A stretch of DNA of 64,000 nt from JAJFKX01 sp965230265 (GCA_965230265.1 OZ245999.1:62001-126000); one strand, 5' to 3'; shown: positions 16,600-25,917, numbered from the stretch's first letter. Notes: generated by a model not told the origin, from the letters alone. Numbers and translations: made by a program.

Positions 16600-18414
16600 A
16601 TGAAACCATTCTCTCAATACCATCGAGCTTTGTTTTTATCTGTTGTTGGCCTTGTGCTGCTGGTAGCTAATGGGCTAACTAGCAATGCACAGGCACAACA
16701 GCCTGTAGAAGCTGCACACAGCGGCACCTATTTGACGCCCGGCAGAGACGGGGAAGGTTGGCTGGTCGAAGTTTTGAATGATACGACTGCCTTGATTATC
16801 TGGTTTACTTTTACGCCGGCTGAAAGTGATACCGGTATCCAGGCCTGGTTTGGCGGTGTGGGTCGTATTGAAGGGAATCGGATTATTGTGGATTCGGCCA
16901 ATATTACCAGCGGTGCCATATTCGGTGATGCATTTGACCCGGCCGATGTTGTCAGAACACCCTGGGGCAGTATTGAGTTTGCCTTTGATGATCAAAGCAG
17001 TGGCACGATGAGTTTTGCTGGTTTGCCGGCCTACGGATCGGGCAGTCGCCCATTTGTTCGTCTTTCCGGTATTGTGGGTTTGCCATTTGGTGTAGCCGCT
17101 GCTGATCTGCCGCCACCAGTGCCTGGACAAGCAGGTATCAGCGGTACTTGGGTGGACTTTTCTCACGACGGGGAAGGTTGGTTCTTACAGGAAGTGGCAC
17201 CCGGCGTGGTGGTGATAGCCTGGTTTACGTTCAACGATGTGGGTCAGCAGGTGTGGGTTATCGGCACGGGTGTTGTGCAGGATAATGTCGTCATGTTCGA
17301 TAGTGTACGAATCGCTGATGGAACGGACTTTGGTGATGCGTTTGACGAAACCCAGGTTAATCGGATGCGATGGGGGGATATACGGATTGTATTTACCGAT
17401 TGCAATACGGCGATCTTGACCTATCAATCTGATTTAGCAGAGTTTGGCGGAGGTCAATTGGAGCCTGTTCGGCTGACATCGCTACAAAACCTGAATTGTG
17501 CTTTCCCGCCTTTGGCCAATACCGACGCAGCCACCTGGCGCACCACCAGCAATACCGGTCCGACATTATCCTCAATCGCTGCAGCTCAACTGGATGATGC
17601 TATTTATGTGGCGGGTGGATTTGGTGCAGGTTTTTTTAGTGTGAATGAATTATGGCGTTATCAGCCGGCTAACAATACCTGGACACGCCTGCGTGATATG
17701 CCTGATATACGTGATGTTGCAGCGATGGCAGCTTTTGATGGGAAAATTTATGTATTTGGAGGCCTTATTACTAATCTCCTTGATGGCGCACCTGAAGATA
17801 ATAACTGGCGATATGATCCGGAGACCAATGAATGGACAGTATTAACGCCTATGCCAGTCGGGCGTGCTGCCGGCGGTGCAGCCGTAATTGGTGACTACAT
17901 ATATGTTGCAGGCGGTACCAGTCAACGTTCCATCAGTCGTTATTCACCGGCAGAAGACAATTGGGAACTGATTTCCGTTGCGGATGCTTTTGAGAGAAAC
18001 TCCTGTGCAGTAGTGGCTTTTCAGGGAGAGCTTTGGATTATGGGCGGTGGTGGTCGAGAGCTGGGGGGTCAACCCATCAATCGAACAGTCAGTATCTTTG
18101 ATCCAGTCACTGGCATTTCTCGTCCAGGGCCTTCAATGAACTTTCAACGCAGTGGTTTTGCTGCCGCCACCGTTGGCGGGCGTGTTGTGGTCAATGGTGG
18201 TCAAAACTTTTTACCACCTATTGTTGAGAACAGGGCTGAAGCCTATAACCCAGAAACCGGGCTTTGGGAGGATATAGCGACAGCACCGATTGCAGTTCAT
18301 GGTAATGCTGGCGCCGCATTGGATGGCGATTTTTATTCCATGTTAGGCACAATGCTGTTCAATGGCCTGGACAATATCGGTCAGGCACAGGTGTTGGAAA
18401 TACCAACCCCATAA
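16600..18414 (+). CDS. Secreted protein with two GxW-type beta domains and Kelch repeats
   Basis: Exported 604-residue protein. The signal region includes LFLSVVGLVLLVANGLTSNAQAQ. Two homologous beta domains follow: one from about residue 42 (GTYLTPGRDGEGWLVEVL, then LIIWFTFTP) and one from about residue 182 (GTWVDFSHDGEGWFLQEV, then VIAWFTFND). Both end in an aromatic-basic stretch (TPWGSIEFAF and MRWGDIRIVF). From about residue 315 there are about six Kelch repeats with the G-G and Y-x-P-x-x-x-x-W pattern (IYVAGG, YQPANNTWTRL, IYVFGG, YDPETNEWTVL, IYVAGG, YSPAEDNWELI). Kelch repeats fold into a beta-propeller, typically for binding. The N-terminal domain type also occurs in the protein at 1319. 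Its stop is 3 bp from the convergent gene at 18418. Confidence 0.8.
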   Translation: MKPFSQYHRALFLSVVGLVLLVANGLTSNAQAQQPVEAAHSGTYLTPGRDGEGWLVEVLNDTTALIIWFTFTPAESDTGIQAWFGGVGRIEGNRIIVDSANITSGAIFGDAFDPADVVRTPWGSIEFAFDDQSSGTMSFAGLPAYGSGSRPFVRLSGIVGLPFGVAAADLPPPVPGQAGISGTWVDFSHDGEGWFLQEVAPGVVVIAWFTFNDVGQQVWVIGTGVVQDNVVMFDSVRIADGTDFGDAFDETQVNRMRWGDIRIVFTDCNTAILTYQSDLAEFGGGQLEPVRLTSLQNLNCAFPPLANTDAATWRTTSNTGPTLSSIAAAQLDDAIYVAGGFGAGFFSVNELWRYQPANNTWTRLRDMPDIRDVAAMAAFDGKIYVFGGLITNLLDGAPEDNNWRYDPETNEWTVLTPMPVGRAAGGAAVIGDYIYVAGGTSQRSISRYSPAEDNWELISVADAFERNSCAVVAFQGELWIMGGGGRELGGQPINRTVSIFDPVTGISRPGPSMNFQRSGFAAATVGGRVVVNGGQNFLPPIVENRAEAYNPETGLWEDIATAPIAVHGNAGAALDGDFYSMLGTMLFNGLDNIGQAQVLEIPTP

Positions 18415-18417
18415 TCG

Positions 18418-19203
18418 TTAATCTATCGAGACCACATTGGCCAGGGTGTCATGGTGGGCAGAGATCAGCGAGCGCAGGTAATAACTAATGTCGTCAAGAC
18501 CTTTAAAGCCGACCCGTTTGGCCACAACATCGCGTTGTTGTTCGTTCATTGTTTGTGGCTCGGCGAATGCCTGCAATGAAGGGTAAAATCCAATGGTCAT
18601 AATATCCGCGTCGCCGCCGCCATCCATGACGAATATCTCATTGGCGGTTCGGCCAACGCCTCGCAGATAGGCATTTTCGATGATTCGTTGGTGCAACAGT
18701 TCCTGCTTTTTTCCAGCCAGCGCGTGGAATATTTCGATATGCAAAAAGCTATTGTCTTTGAACTGTGCTTCAAGCCGTTCCAGAGATGGGCCATAACTGA
18801 ATAAATCTTCTTTAAATGCCGTGATATCTTCCAGTCGCTGCAATAATGTGGCATTTTTTTGATGAGCAGCCCGGCGTTGTGTCAACTTGTCCTCAGCAAA
18901 ATATTGACTGTAGCTGATCATCGGATGAATCAGCATGATATCCCAGTGATCACCTTGTGAGTGCCGGCCTATAAACGGTGCGCGTTCACTCCAGCCAGTA
19001 TAAAAACCCTGCTTTATCAGTGTTCGGTTGATATCAATGAATTCCTGCAAATGACCAGGAGCGGCGCGGTAGGTTTGGATACGGTAAAGCGTATCGGGCG
19101 TATTGGCGGTAGAAGCCGAATTTTCGTCAGATTTCTGAATCTGCGCCTGGGCAAGATTCAAAAATAGAACCAACAAAGCAAAAATAATCGAGGCTTTTTT
19201 CAT
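18418..19203 (-). CDS. Secreted protein of unknown function, predicted two-barrel (ABM/NIPSNAP-like) fold
   Basis: Exported protein of 261 residues. The ATG at 19203 is preferred because it begins a clean signal peptide (MKKASIIFALLVLFLNLAQAQ); the longest frame adds 29 residues with no signal character. The mature part looks like two ferredoxin-like halves: TLYRIQTYRAAPGHLQEFID ... HWDIMLIHPMISYSQYF and then FLHIEIFHALAGKKQELLHQ ... ADIMTIGFYPSLQAFA. Each half has a beta strand, a helix with spaced hydrophobic residues, and a D-I-M-L/T-I strand, as in dimeric alpha-beta barrel proteins. That fold call is inference from pattern. I do not recognise a named family or active site. The gene ends 3 bp from the end of the convergent Kelch gene. 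Confidence 0.6.
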   Translation of the reverse strand: MKKASIIFALLVLFLNLAQAQIQKSDENSASTANTPDTLYRIQTYRAAPGHLQEFIDINRTLIKQGFYTGWSERAPFIGRHSQGDHWDIMLIHPMISYSQYFAEDKLTQRRAAHQKNATLLQRLEDITAFKEDLFSYGPSLERLEAQFKDNSFLHIEIFHALAGKKQELLHQRIIENAYLRGVGRTANEIFVMDGGGDADIMTIGFYPSLQAFAEPQTMNEQQRDVVAKRVGFKGLDDISYYLRSLISAHHDTLANVVSID

Positions 19204-19482
19204 TATGGTTTTCCATTCGTGGTGCATGTTGTCAGGACAACACCAGATTGCCGCCAGCATAGCGCTGCTGGTCAGTGAATACAAATGCATGTCATCACTG
19301 ACTTTACAGCCCGGTAAACCTTTTTCGTGCTGCCTGCATCAAAGTTCAGAGCGAGCATGTTTTTGAGCAATGGTGATGTGGCTCGAACGGAAGCACATCA
19401 ACTTGTAAAACCATGGCCGATTCGCATTGGTATGCAATTTGCATAGGTATCGATAGAACAATAACAACAGGATCTGTTTGGA

Positions 19483-20886
19483 ATGCTGTTTAACACGCCA
19501 CTGTTTTTTCTTTTCTTTATTATTTTCTTATTGTTCTACGGCTTTGTGTTCTTGCAAAGAACACCGCGTTTGTACCTTATCCTGGTGGCCAGTCTGGTGT
19601 TTTATGGGGCCTGGAACTATAAGTTTATTCCACTTTTGGTGGGCAGTGCTGTAGCAGATTATTTCCTGGCTTTGGCCATCGGTGCGGCACAAACCCAGAA
19701 AGCCAAAAAGTTCTATCTGACTTTATCGATAGCGATGAACTTGGGTATTTTGGCGTTATTTAAATATGCCGATTTTGCTATCAATTCAGTGGCAGACTTG
19801 TTGCAGGTGCTTGGATATAGCACCTCATTTCCGACTTTGTCTTGGGTATTGCCGGTCGGTATCTCGTTTTATACCTTCCAGAGTTTGAGTTACACCATTG
19901 ATGTTTATCGGGGAGATATGCAACCTCGTAAGGGCTTGGTGGCCTTTACAGCAGCTTTATCATTTTTCCCACAGCTGGTGGCAGGGCCCATTCTACGCGC
20001 CAGACAGATATTGCCCCAGTTTCATCGGTTACCAGTACCCAACTGGATCAATATCAAGCATGGTTTTTTATTGATTACGGTTGGCCTGGTTAAGAAAACG
20101 ATGGCCGATTTATTGGCGGCACCAGCTGCAACCGCATTTGATGGCAGCTCGGTCAGCTTGCTGGAAACCTGGACAGGGGTATTGGCGTTTGCCGGGCAGA
20201 TTTACGGTGATTTTTCCGGCTACAGTGATATGGCCATTGGTTTGGCTTTATTGCTCGGTTTTCAAATACCATTAAACTTCCGTTTGCCCTACTTCGCTGT
20301 ATCCCCAGTGGATTTTTGGCGGCGTTGGCATATTTCACTGTCTAGCTGGCTGCGTGATTATTTGTATATTTCTTTGGGTGGCAAATACAACCGTTATCGA
20401 AACATTATGATCACCATGTTATTGGGAGGGTTATGGCATGGTGCAGCTTGGACGTTTGTGGTCTGGGGGGCTTTTCATGGGTTAATTATTACCGCGACAC
20501 ATTATTTAAGTGACCTCAGGCTGTTTGCCGGGTTGTCACAATCGAGTAGTAAATGGGTCAAGGTGATTAAATGGGGAATCACATTTTATCTGGTGTTGCT
20601 GGGGTGGGTCTTTTTCCGCGCAGTTGATCTGGATTCGGCCTGGCGTGTGCTGGTTGATATGCACACTTTCAGTGGTTTGCCTGATACAGGCATCGCTGCC
20701 GGGACAATATTTTTATTGACTGTGAGTGCTTTATTGGTGATGCACCTGATCGATTATTTCGTGATCAATAAAGCCGGCAAGTTAGAAAACAAGCCGTGGT
20801 TATTCTGGCTGTTATTGGTGGTTGGCCAGGCCGTTTGTTTAATGATAGGAGAACCAAGCAGTGAGTTCATCTACTTCCAGTTCTAA
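19483..20886 (+). CDS. MBOAT family O-acyltransferase (AlgI/DltB-like)
   Basis: Membrane-bound O-acyltransferase of 467 residues, with about ten transmembrane segments. Family hallmarks are SFFPQLVAGPILRARQILPQ, the loop PVDFWRRWHISLSSWLRDYL with its conserved Trp-Arg-Arg-Trp-His, and MLLGGLWHGAAWTFVVWG, which contains the catalytic His of MBOAT enzymes. The C-terminus ends FIYFQF, the usual tail of AlgI-type proteins. Such enzymes transfer acyl groups, commonly acetyl, across the inner membrane onto an extracytoplasmic glycan, working with an SGNH-fold partner. That partner is encoded immediately downstream and overlaps by 26 bp. The glycan is unknown: no alginate or cellulose synthesis genes are in the window. 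Confidence 0.93.
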   Translation: MLFNTPLFFLFFIIFLLFYGFVFLQRTPRLYLILVASLVFYGAWNYKFIPLLVGSAVADYFLALAIGAAQTQKAKKFYLTLSIAMNLGILALFKYADFAINSVADLLQVLGYSTSFPTLSWVLPVGISFYTFQSLSYTIDVYRGDMQPRKGLVAFTAALSFFPQLVAGPILRARQILPQFHRLPVPNWINIKHGFLLITVGLVKKTMADLLAAPAATAFDGSSVSLLETWTGVLAFAGQIYGDFSGYSDMAIGLALLLGFQIPLNFRLPYFAVSPVDFWRRWHISLSSWLRDYLYISLGGKYNRYRNIMITMLLGGLWHGAAWTFVVWGAFHGLIITATHYLSDLRLFAGLSQSSSKWVKVIKWGITFYLVLLGWVFFRAVDLDSAWRVLVDMHTFSGLPDTGIAAGTIFLLTVSALLVMHLIDYFVINKAGKLENKPWLFWLLLVVGQAVCLMIGEPSSEFIYFQF

Positions 20887-22126
20887 AAATGGTATTGAGT
20901 TGAATGCCGAATTAAACACCACAGCTGAGTTGGGTGCCGATGGTGCTCCCAATCCACGGGTGATTTATTTGAAGACTTTGTTGGTTATTTTGCTGGGGAT
21001 GGGTATCAGCTTGGGGGCTGTGCGCATATTTACCTATATGAATGATGCCAGTGCGGAGAGCTTTTTAGGTCGGGTGCTGGAAGCCAGAGCTGCTTTACCA
21101 CAGATTACTCAGGAACAAGATGATCTGGTTATGTTTTTTGGTTCATCAATGGTGAGGGCGGGGTTTTCTGCCCGGCAGTTTGACCGGGAACTGGCTGAAC
21201 AGGGTGTTGACGTTAAGTCTTTTAATTTTGGTTTTGGAGGGTTGAATCCATTATTCCAGGATTATTTATCGCGCAGAATTGCAGATAGGTTTGTACAAGA
21301 TGACCGACGACTTAAGCTCGCCCTGATTGAGTTTAATCCTTTCCAAACCACCGTCACCCGACGAAATCGTGCCCGAGAAGCAGAAGACTCATTTATATCG
21401 ATTCTGGCAAGCTCGGAAGAGTTGCTACAAATCGGGTTAAAAGATCCTGCTACGGCTGTACGAATGGCCAATATCCGTTATTTACGTGACGGCGTTTCTG
21501 CAGAAATGATTACCAATTTTTTCAGTCGCCCATTCCAGGCACCCAGGCCGCGAACGGAACTGATTGAAGACGAACAACAAGCTGCCCGGCTGGATGAGTT
21601 GGGTGATGTTCTGAATGAACGGTTTGAACAGGATTATCCGGACTTTGATGGTGCCAATTGGTCATATGAATGGCAGGGTGCAGGCACTATTCCAGAAGAA
21701 CGTTCAGCCGATACATTGGCCGTTTTTGAAGAATATTATGGTCTATTGGCTAGCGATTACCAAATGGATAATGACCGCTTATCGCGAATCCATACTGCCG
21801 ATATTATCGAGCTGAATTTTGATCAAGAGCTGGTGGATTCGTTTATCCAGATTGTTAAAAACTTCCAGCGAATTTCTGATCATGTTGAAGTGGTACTGTT
21901 ACCTAAAAATACCAAGTGGATTCAAAACCCGCCAGAAGCTTTGGCACGCCAGCAGGAAGTGGTTGATCGGATTGCTGCAGAAACTGGTGTAAATATTAGT
22001 GATTTTCAGACTATTGATGAGATCAAGCCCGAGATGTTCAGCGATACCACCCATTTAGCCAGGTATTTAGGCGATGTGCCATTTACCAGTTTTCTGGTAG
22101 AGCAATATGTGGAAAGACTGCAATAG
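20861..22126 (+). CDS. Membrane-anchored SGNH/AlgJ/DltD-like partner of the MBOAT acyltransferase
   Basis: Protein of 421 residues starting with GTG at 20861, inside the end of the MBOAT gene; AGGAG lies 8 to 9 bases before it. A disordered Ser/Asn-rich N-terminus precedes one transmembrane segment (TLLVILLGMGISLGAVRIF, about residues 36-55), so the rest is periplasmic. Catalytic blocks of the SGNH fold are visible: MFFGSSMVRAGF (nucleophile Ser in G-S-S), FNFGFGGLNPLFQDY (G-x-N region) and the C-terminal DTTHLARYLG carrying the Asp-x-x-His pair. The 26-bp overlap and the conserved two-gene arrangement show that it works with the MBOAT protein in O-acylation of an exported polymer. It could transfer acyl groups or edit them. 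Confidence 0.85.
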   Translation: MSSSTSSSKNGIELNAELNTTAELGADGAPNPRVIYLKTLLVILLGMGISLGAVRIFTYMNDASAESFLGRVLEARAALPQITQEQDDLVMFFGSSMVRAGFSARQFDRELAEQGVDVKSFNFGFGGLNPLFQDYLSRRIADRFVQDDRRLKLALIEFNPFQTTVTRRNRAREAEDSFISILASSEELLQIGLKDPATAVRMANIRYLRDGVSAEMITNFFSRPFQAPRPRTELIEDEQQAARLDELGDVLNERFEQDYPDFDGANWSYEWQGAGTIPEERSADTLAVFEEYYGLLASDYQMDNDRLSRIHTADIIELNFDQELVDSFIQIVKNFQRISDHVEVVLLPKNTKWIQNPPEALARQQEVVDRIAAETGVNISDFQTIDEIKPEMFSDTTHLARYLGDVPFTSFLVEQYVERLQ

Positions 22127-22493
22127 TGATTGAGATGATAAACACTCCAGGAATTAGAATTGGTCAGCATGGTTTACGCTTTTTAATTGACATAATTTTC
22201 ACTATGTTAAGAGTATAAATTTAGTTTCTAGCGCTAATAAAAGGCTAAGTAATATCCCTATAAGTGCTGGTTTGAGGGGTTGGCCATATCATCAGTTCTA
22301 TAATGCTCAACCCTAAATATGGCACAGGCCATAAATGAAGGCGTGGGTATGGAGTTGCCGCATAGCAACACGATGAAATAGTTCTGCTGAGGTCAGTTTC
22401 AATATTTATTGCCGTATTAGTAGGTTCTGTGTCATTTGCGCATCAGGATGGATAGTCCTGTTTTTTTTCGCATTTCATGGAGGAGAAAATCCT
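22127..22493. other. Intergenic region upstream of the poly-Asp lipoprotein
   Basis: About 370 bases with no credible open frame. A GGTTG/CAACC inverted repeat spans about 22278-22313. The last 20 bases contain GGAGGAG directly before the ATG at 22494. I see no recognisable riboswitch or terminator. Confidence 0.45.
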
Positions 22494-24374
22494 ATGAGAC
22501 AGAGTCTTCTTATACTCACCAGTTTCCTAGTTACTTTATTGATAGGCTGCACCACAGTGCCGCTTGATCAAGATGCTGAGGTGGCGTTTTATCGTGATGG
22601 CAACAAGTTAATGAAACCAGGTGTTACAGCACCGCCGTCTGTAATCGATCGCGCCTCGACCAAACGCAAAGACATCCGGATATCAGGACAAGGTTCAATT
22701 GAATATCGTGCCGCTGGACCCTATTTTGTCGATCTGGCCACTGTGCCAACGCTCGCTGAAAAGGCAGTTGGCGCAAAAGGTCAAAGCGGCAAGGGTGCGG
22801 TGGTTGCCGGTGGCAGCAGAATTGGATCGCCGTTTGATAACGACCAGGTTGCTGCTGCTCAGGCTGCTGCCGCCAGTCAACCGCCAAATTTCAGTATCCA
22901 GCAAATAGCTGAGGGTGTCGCAGCACGTGACGACGATGACGACGATGATAATGACCCCCTTGAAATTGAGGAGGGTTTTGACAGTATTGGCGCTGAAGAT
23001 TGTTGTGTTGGCACAGATGATCCTGGAGCTGTGGTACCACCCGATCCAGATCTTGCGGTTAGCAAAAATCATGTGATCGCTGTAGTCAATATCTCATTTG
23101 AAATTTATGATGATGATGGCAATGTCGTTCAAGCGGCCACTTCATTTAGTGACTTTTTCGCCGGTGTGCCAGGCTGTACTGGGGTGTTCGATCCGGACGT
23201 GGTATTTGATGAGGAAAACAAGCGTTTCATCATGGGTATCGACGGTGGAGGCAGTGATTTTTGTATCGCTGTCAGCCGCAAGAAAAACCCAACCAAAGGC
23301 TGGGATTTATTCTCATTCCCTGCAGACATTAACGGTGAATTTTTTGATTTCCCACATATGGGCGTTGGTGTAGATGCTATTTTTGTCGGTTCTAACCAAT
23401 TTAATCCTGGTTTTGCCGGCGGTCGGGTATTTGCGGTTAACCGTGATGACTTGTTCAATGGCGTAGCGCCTGCAGTGGTTACTCGTTTGATCCCCAATTT
23501 TGATAGCACTCCGCAACCAGCCAATTTGCACGGTGCGCGTCAGGGCACTTTTCCGGACAGTGGCCCACATTTCATTATGACCGAAGTATTCGATGGCATT
23601 ACCCACTCTGTGTATTCTTGGGATGATCCGTTTGGTGCAGATATTCTGACACTTGCAGGTGATGTGGATTTGGCCACCGCATCCGGTGTTCCATGTCCAG
23701 GCTTTTCGTGTTTCCCGGTTGATGTTCCCCAGGCAGGTTCGCCGGAGTTTTTACAGGCCAATGATTTTCGTGGGCAGGAAACCGAATTCCGCAATGGCTT
23801 TTTGTGGACTACTCAGACCATTTCTTGTAATCCTGGTGGCGGGGTAGTGGATTGTATACGCTGGGCGCAAATTGACCCACTGGCCGTTAATGTACCAACC
23901 AGCACCGATGGTGTAGTGGATGCCGGAGTGATTGCCAGTGATGGCGAGTTCCGGTTCTTTCCATCAATCTCTGCTAACGATTGCAATGATATGGCCGTAG
24001 GCTATACCAAGAGCAGTGCTACCACATTTGCTTCGGTATTTGCCACTGGTAGAGAAGAAGACGATCCACCGGGAACAGTACGTGATGAGGTACAGTTAAA
24101 AGCGGGTGAAATACCTTATACTTCGTTCCAGTCTCCTGGCCCGCACCGCTGGGGGGATTATTCCGGTATGGCAGTCGACCCTGACGGTGAGAATTTCTGG
24201 TATATCGGTGAATACAGTGGTGTAGGCGATAACCCATTTGCTGATTGGCGCAACTTTATCAGCGAACTCGAATTCGACTGCGATGCAGACGACGACGATG
24301 ATGATGACGACGACGATGACGATGATGATGATGACGACGACGATGATAGTCCAGCTATAGCTAAGCAGGGTTAA
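22494..24374 (+). CDS. Secreted lipoprotein of unknown function with poly-Asp tail
   Basis: Exported 626-residue protein. GGAGGAG precedes the ATG, and the signal ends with a lipobox (LLIGC, Cys19). After a low-complexity region (about 20-150) containing an Asp run (DDDDDDDND), a large beta-rich domain begins with EDCCVGTDDPGAVVPPDPDL. Repeats such as FDPDVVFDEENKRFIMG, FPHMGVGVDAIFVGSNQF and FFPSISANDCNDMAVGY resemble blades of a beta-propeller, and HRWGDYSGMAVDPDGENFWY resembles a conserved blade of uncharacterised exported proteins. The protein ends with 20 consecutive Asp followed by SPAIAKQG. A tail of this kind should bind calcium or cationic surfaces; that is inference. I do not recognise an enzymatic motif. 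A terminator follows at 24427. Confidence 0.75.
   Translation: MRQSLLILTSFLVTLLIGCTTVPLDQDAEVAFYRDGNKLMKPGVTAPPSVIDRASTKRKDIRISGQGSIEYRAAGPYFVDLATVPTLAEKAVGAKGQSGKGAVVAGGSRIGSPFDNDQVAAAQAAAASQPPNFSIQQIAEGVAARDDDDDDDNDPLEIEEGFDSIGAEDCCVGTDDPGAVVPPDPDLAVSKNHVIAVVNISFEIYDDDGNVVQAATSFSDFFAGVPGCTGVFDPDVVFDEENKRFIMGIDGGGSDFCIAVSRKKNPTKGWDLFSFPADINGEFFDFPHMGVGVDAIFVGSNQFNPGFAGGRVFAVNRDDLFNGVAPAVVTRLIPNFDSTPQPANLHGARQGTFPDSGPHFIMTEVFDGITHSVYSWDDPFGADILTLAGDVDLATASGVPCPGFSCFPVDVPQAGSPEFLQANDFRGQETEFRNGFLWTTQTISCNPGGGVVDCIRWAQIDPLAVNVPTSTDGVVDAGVIASDGEFRFFPSISANDCNDMAVGYTKSSATTFASVFATGREEDDPPGTVRDEVQLKAGEIPYTSFQSPGPHRWGDYSGMAVDPDGENFWYIGEYSGVGDNPFADWRNFISELEFDCDADDDDDDDDDDDDDDDDDDDDSPAIAKQG
24288..24347 (+). 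repeat. GAC/GAT trinucleotide run encoding 20 Asp
   Basis: Twenty consecutive GAC or GAT codons, mixed irregularly rather than as a pure repeat. Slippage here would change tail length without breaking the frame. The mixture of synonymous codons suggests that selection holds the amino acid rather than the DNA repeat. Confidence 0.9.
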
Positions 24375-24426
24375 TTCATTATCATTCAATGGTTAAGATT
24401 TATTCGTAATGTGATTTGTAAATAGT

Positions 24427-24453
24427 AAGGGCTGTCAAAGACAGCCCTTTTTA
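24427..24453 (+). terminator. Rho-independent terminator after the poly-Asp lipoprotein
   Basis: AAGGGCTGTC/GACAGCCCTT forms a 10-bp stem with an AAA loop, followed by further T. It lies 52 bp after the stop at 24374. Confidence 0.85.
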
Positions 24454-24467
24454 TATCTGAAGGATAA

Positions 24468-24650
24468 TTAAGTCAGCTTGAGTGATGGATGCCGTTCAAC
24501 TTTATGCATGTTGGGCTTGGTGCTGCGATAGTTTTTAGGCAGTAGATACAGGTATGGTTTGCCGCCAGCTGGTTTTAATAATTTCATTGCCGGAGCACCG
24601 GGCTGTGATAATACCGTAAGATGATAATCAACACTTGAGCTGATGAGTTT
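24468..24650 (-). pseudogene. Truncated homologue of the small gene at 26497
   Basis: On the minus strand this open stretch ends AGGKPYLYLLPKNYRSTKP, then HKVERHPSLKLT and a stop. It lines up with the C-terminus of the intact protein at 26497 (GGKLYLHLRTKNCRGTRP, then HKVERHP). About 30 residues can be matched; upstream of that the frame has no similarity that I can see and reaches a stop at 24651. An internal ATG at 24587 would give a 39-residue product, so a very short expressed protein cannot be excluded. Loss of the N-terminal two thirds makes a decayed duplicate the simpler reading. It lies between two terminators. Confidence 0.6.
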
Positions 24651-24711
24651 TTAATTATTAACTTTGACTTGCTTTAAGTCCAAGTTTTATCGATGTGAAG
24701 TAGCGCAAAAT

Positions 24712-24751
24712 AAAGAATCCATGCCCATATTGATCAGGGCATGGATTCTTT
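24712..24751 (-). terminator. Rho-independent terminator of the outer-membrane protein gene at 24760
   Basis: AAAGAATCCATGCCC pairs perfectly with GGGCATGGATTCTTT (15 bp, 10-base loop). Read on the minus strand it is followed by ATTTTG, and it starts 8 bp after the minus-strand stop codon at 24760. Confidence 0.82.
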
Positions 24752-24759
24752 GATATTGA

Positions 24760-25842
24760 CTAGAATGAATATTGGTACCCCGCGGTAAGCATCCACTCAC
24801 TTTCCAATTGCGGGCCATCCAGGTCCTGATGCAAGGGCAGGTTGAACTCGAATGCCAAACGATGCCCGGCTAACGAGCCTGACCCCAAAAGGTTTAGTCC
24901 CAAACCTAAGTCAAGACGGGTAACGCCCTGGCGATCAGGGTCTGCCGTTTGTACCGGAGCGACGATAAGTGCGTCTTGCCCATCTATATTGCCTCGGTCA
25001 AAGCCAGTCAACCGTACCGAGGTGCTGACATTGGGAGACCATAACCGACTTAACCAGGCGGTTAAGCGATGTTCATCACCGCGCCGATAGTCTGCACTGT
25101 TGTCTTCCACACGCAATACACTTCGCCATTGCATACCCCAGCCCCAGCGGGCCTGGTCACCGGCATAGGTTATACCGACAATGGGGTCAAATGATCCAGA
25201 GCCGATTTGCATGGGGTAGGGAAGGCGCAGGGTTGGTGTTGCACCGGTGGGTGCGAGTACGGTGTCTATTTCGCGGAACTCACCAGTAGGTAGCGAAACA
25301 CCTGCAGTCAGGTGTGCTCTATGGTTCGGTCGGTCCAGTAATCGAAACAACCCTGCTACGCTGGTATCCCCAAAACCCTCTGATCGTGTAGTGAATTCAC
25401 CAAGGATATTGGCCCCCATAGCACCCTGAAAGGTCACATGATCCATTTCTTTTTCGGTGTAGTTGGCCATTACCATTAGCGTTACCCAGTCAGCAGGTGC
25501 ATACATCATTCCCAGCATATGCATCTGGGTAGTCATTCTGGTAGGTACAACACGCAGAGTGGGTGGTTGCATTGGTAAACCAAAAAAACGATTAGGCTCT
25601 GTCGTTGCAATGGTCTCGGGAGATACTCGATCAGAACCAATGCGACTATCCTCCATAAACATTCGCATATATCGGTATGAGACCATCCATTCACCTTTCT
25701 TATGAATATGATCACCCATTACACCAATAGGTGCATGTGAATCAGCACGTCCAACCGCGGATGCTTGATGAGATGTGTCCGCACTGACCAGTCTGGTGAC
25801 GACACTTAATGCCGCAACCAATATTAATTTATAAATCTGCAT
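24760..25842 (-). CDS. Met-rich outer-membrane beta-barrel protein, probably metal related
   Basis: Exported protein of about 360 residues. The ATG at 25842 is preferred over 25893 because TAGGAG lies 7 bases upstream and a signal peptide follows directly (LILVAALSVVTRLVSA). The mature part has alternating beta strands, ends in an aromatic residue (LTAGYQYSF, typical of outer-membrane barrels), and contains LFRLLDRPNHRAHLTAGVSLPTG as in phenol-degradation and transporter-type barrels. The N-terminal half is unusually rich in Met and His: MGDHIHKKGEWMVSYRYMRM and TRMTTQMHMLGMMYAP. Met/His clusters bind copper in many exported proteins. It lies downstream of a DUF2946 gene on the same strand, another copper-associated family. 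A copper-handling role is therefore likely but not shown. Confidence 0.72.
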   Translation of the reverse strand: MQIYKLILVAALSVVTRLVSADTSHQASAVGRADSHAPIGVMGDHIHKKGEWMVSYRYMRMFMEDSRIGSDRVSPETIATTEPNRFFGLPMQPPTLRVVPTRMTTQMHMLGMMYAPADWVTLMVMANYTEKEMDHVTFQGAMGANILGEFTTRSEGFGDTSVAGLFRLLDRPNHRAHLTAGVSLPTGEFREIDTVLAPTGATPTLRLPYPMQIGSGSFDPIVGITYAGDQARWGWGMQWRSVLRVEDNSADYRRGDEHRLTAWLSRLWSPNVSTSVRLTGFDRGNIDGQDALIVAPVQTADPDRQGVTRLDLGLGLNLLGSGSLAGHRLAFEFNLPLHQDLDGPQLESEWMLTAGYQYSF

Positions 25843-25917
25843 AATAACTCCTAACCCATACGCACCACCGAGCTGTGTCGGTGTGCGTATCACTTAATTT
25901 GTTCAATAATTTTGTGT

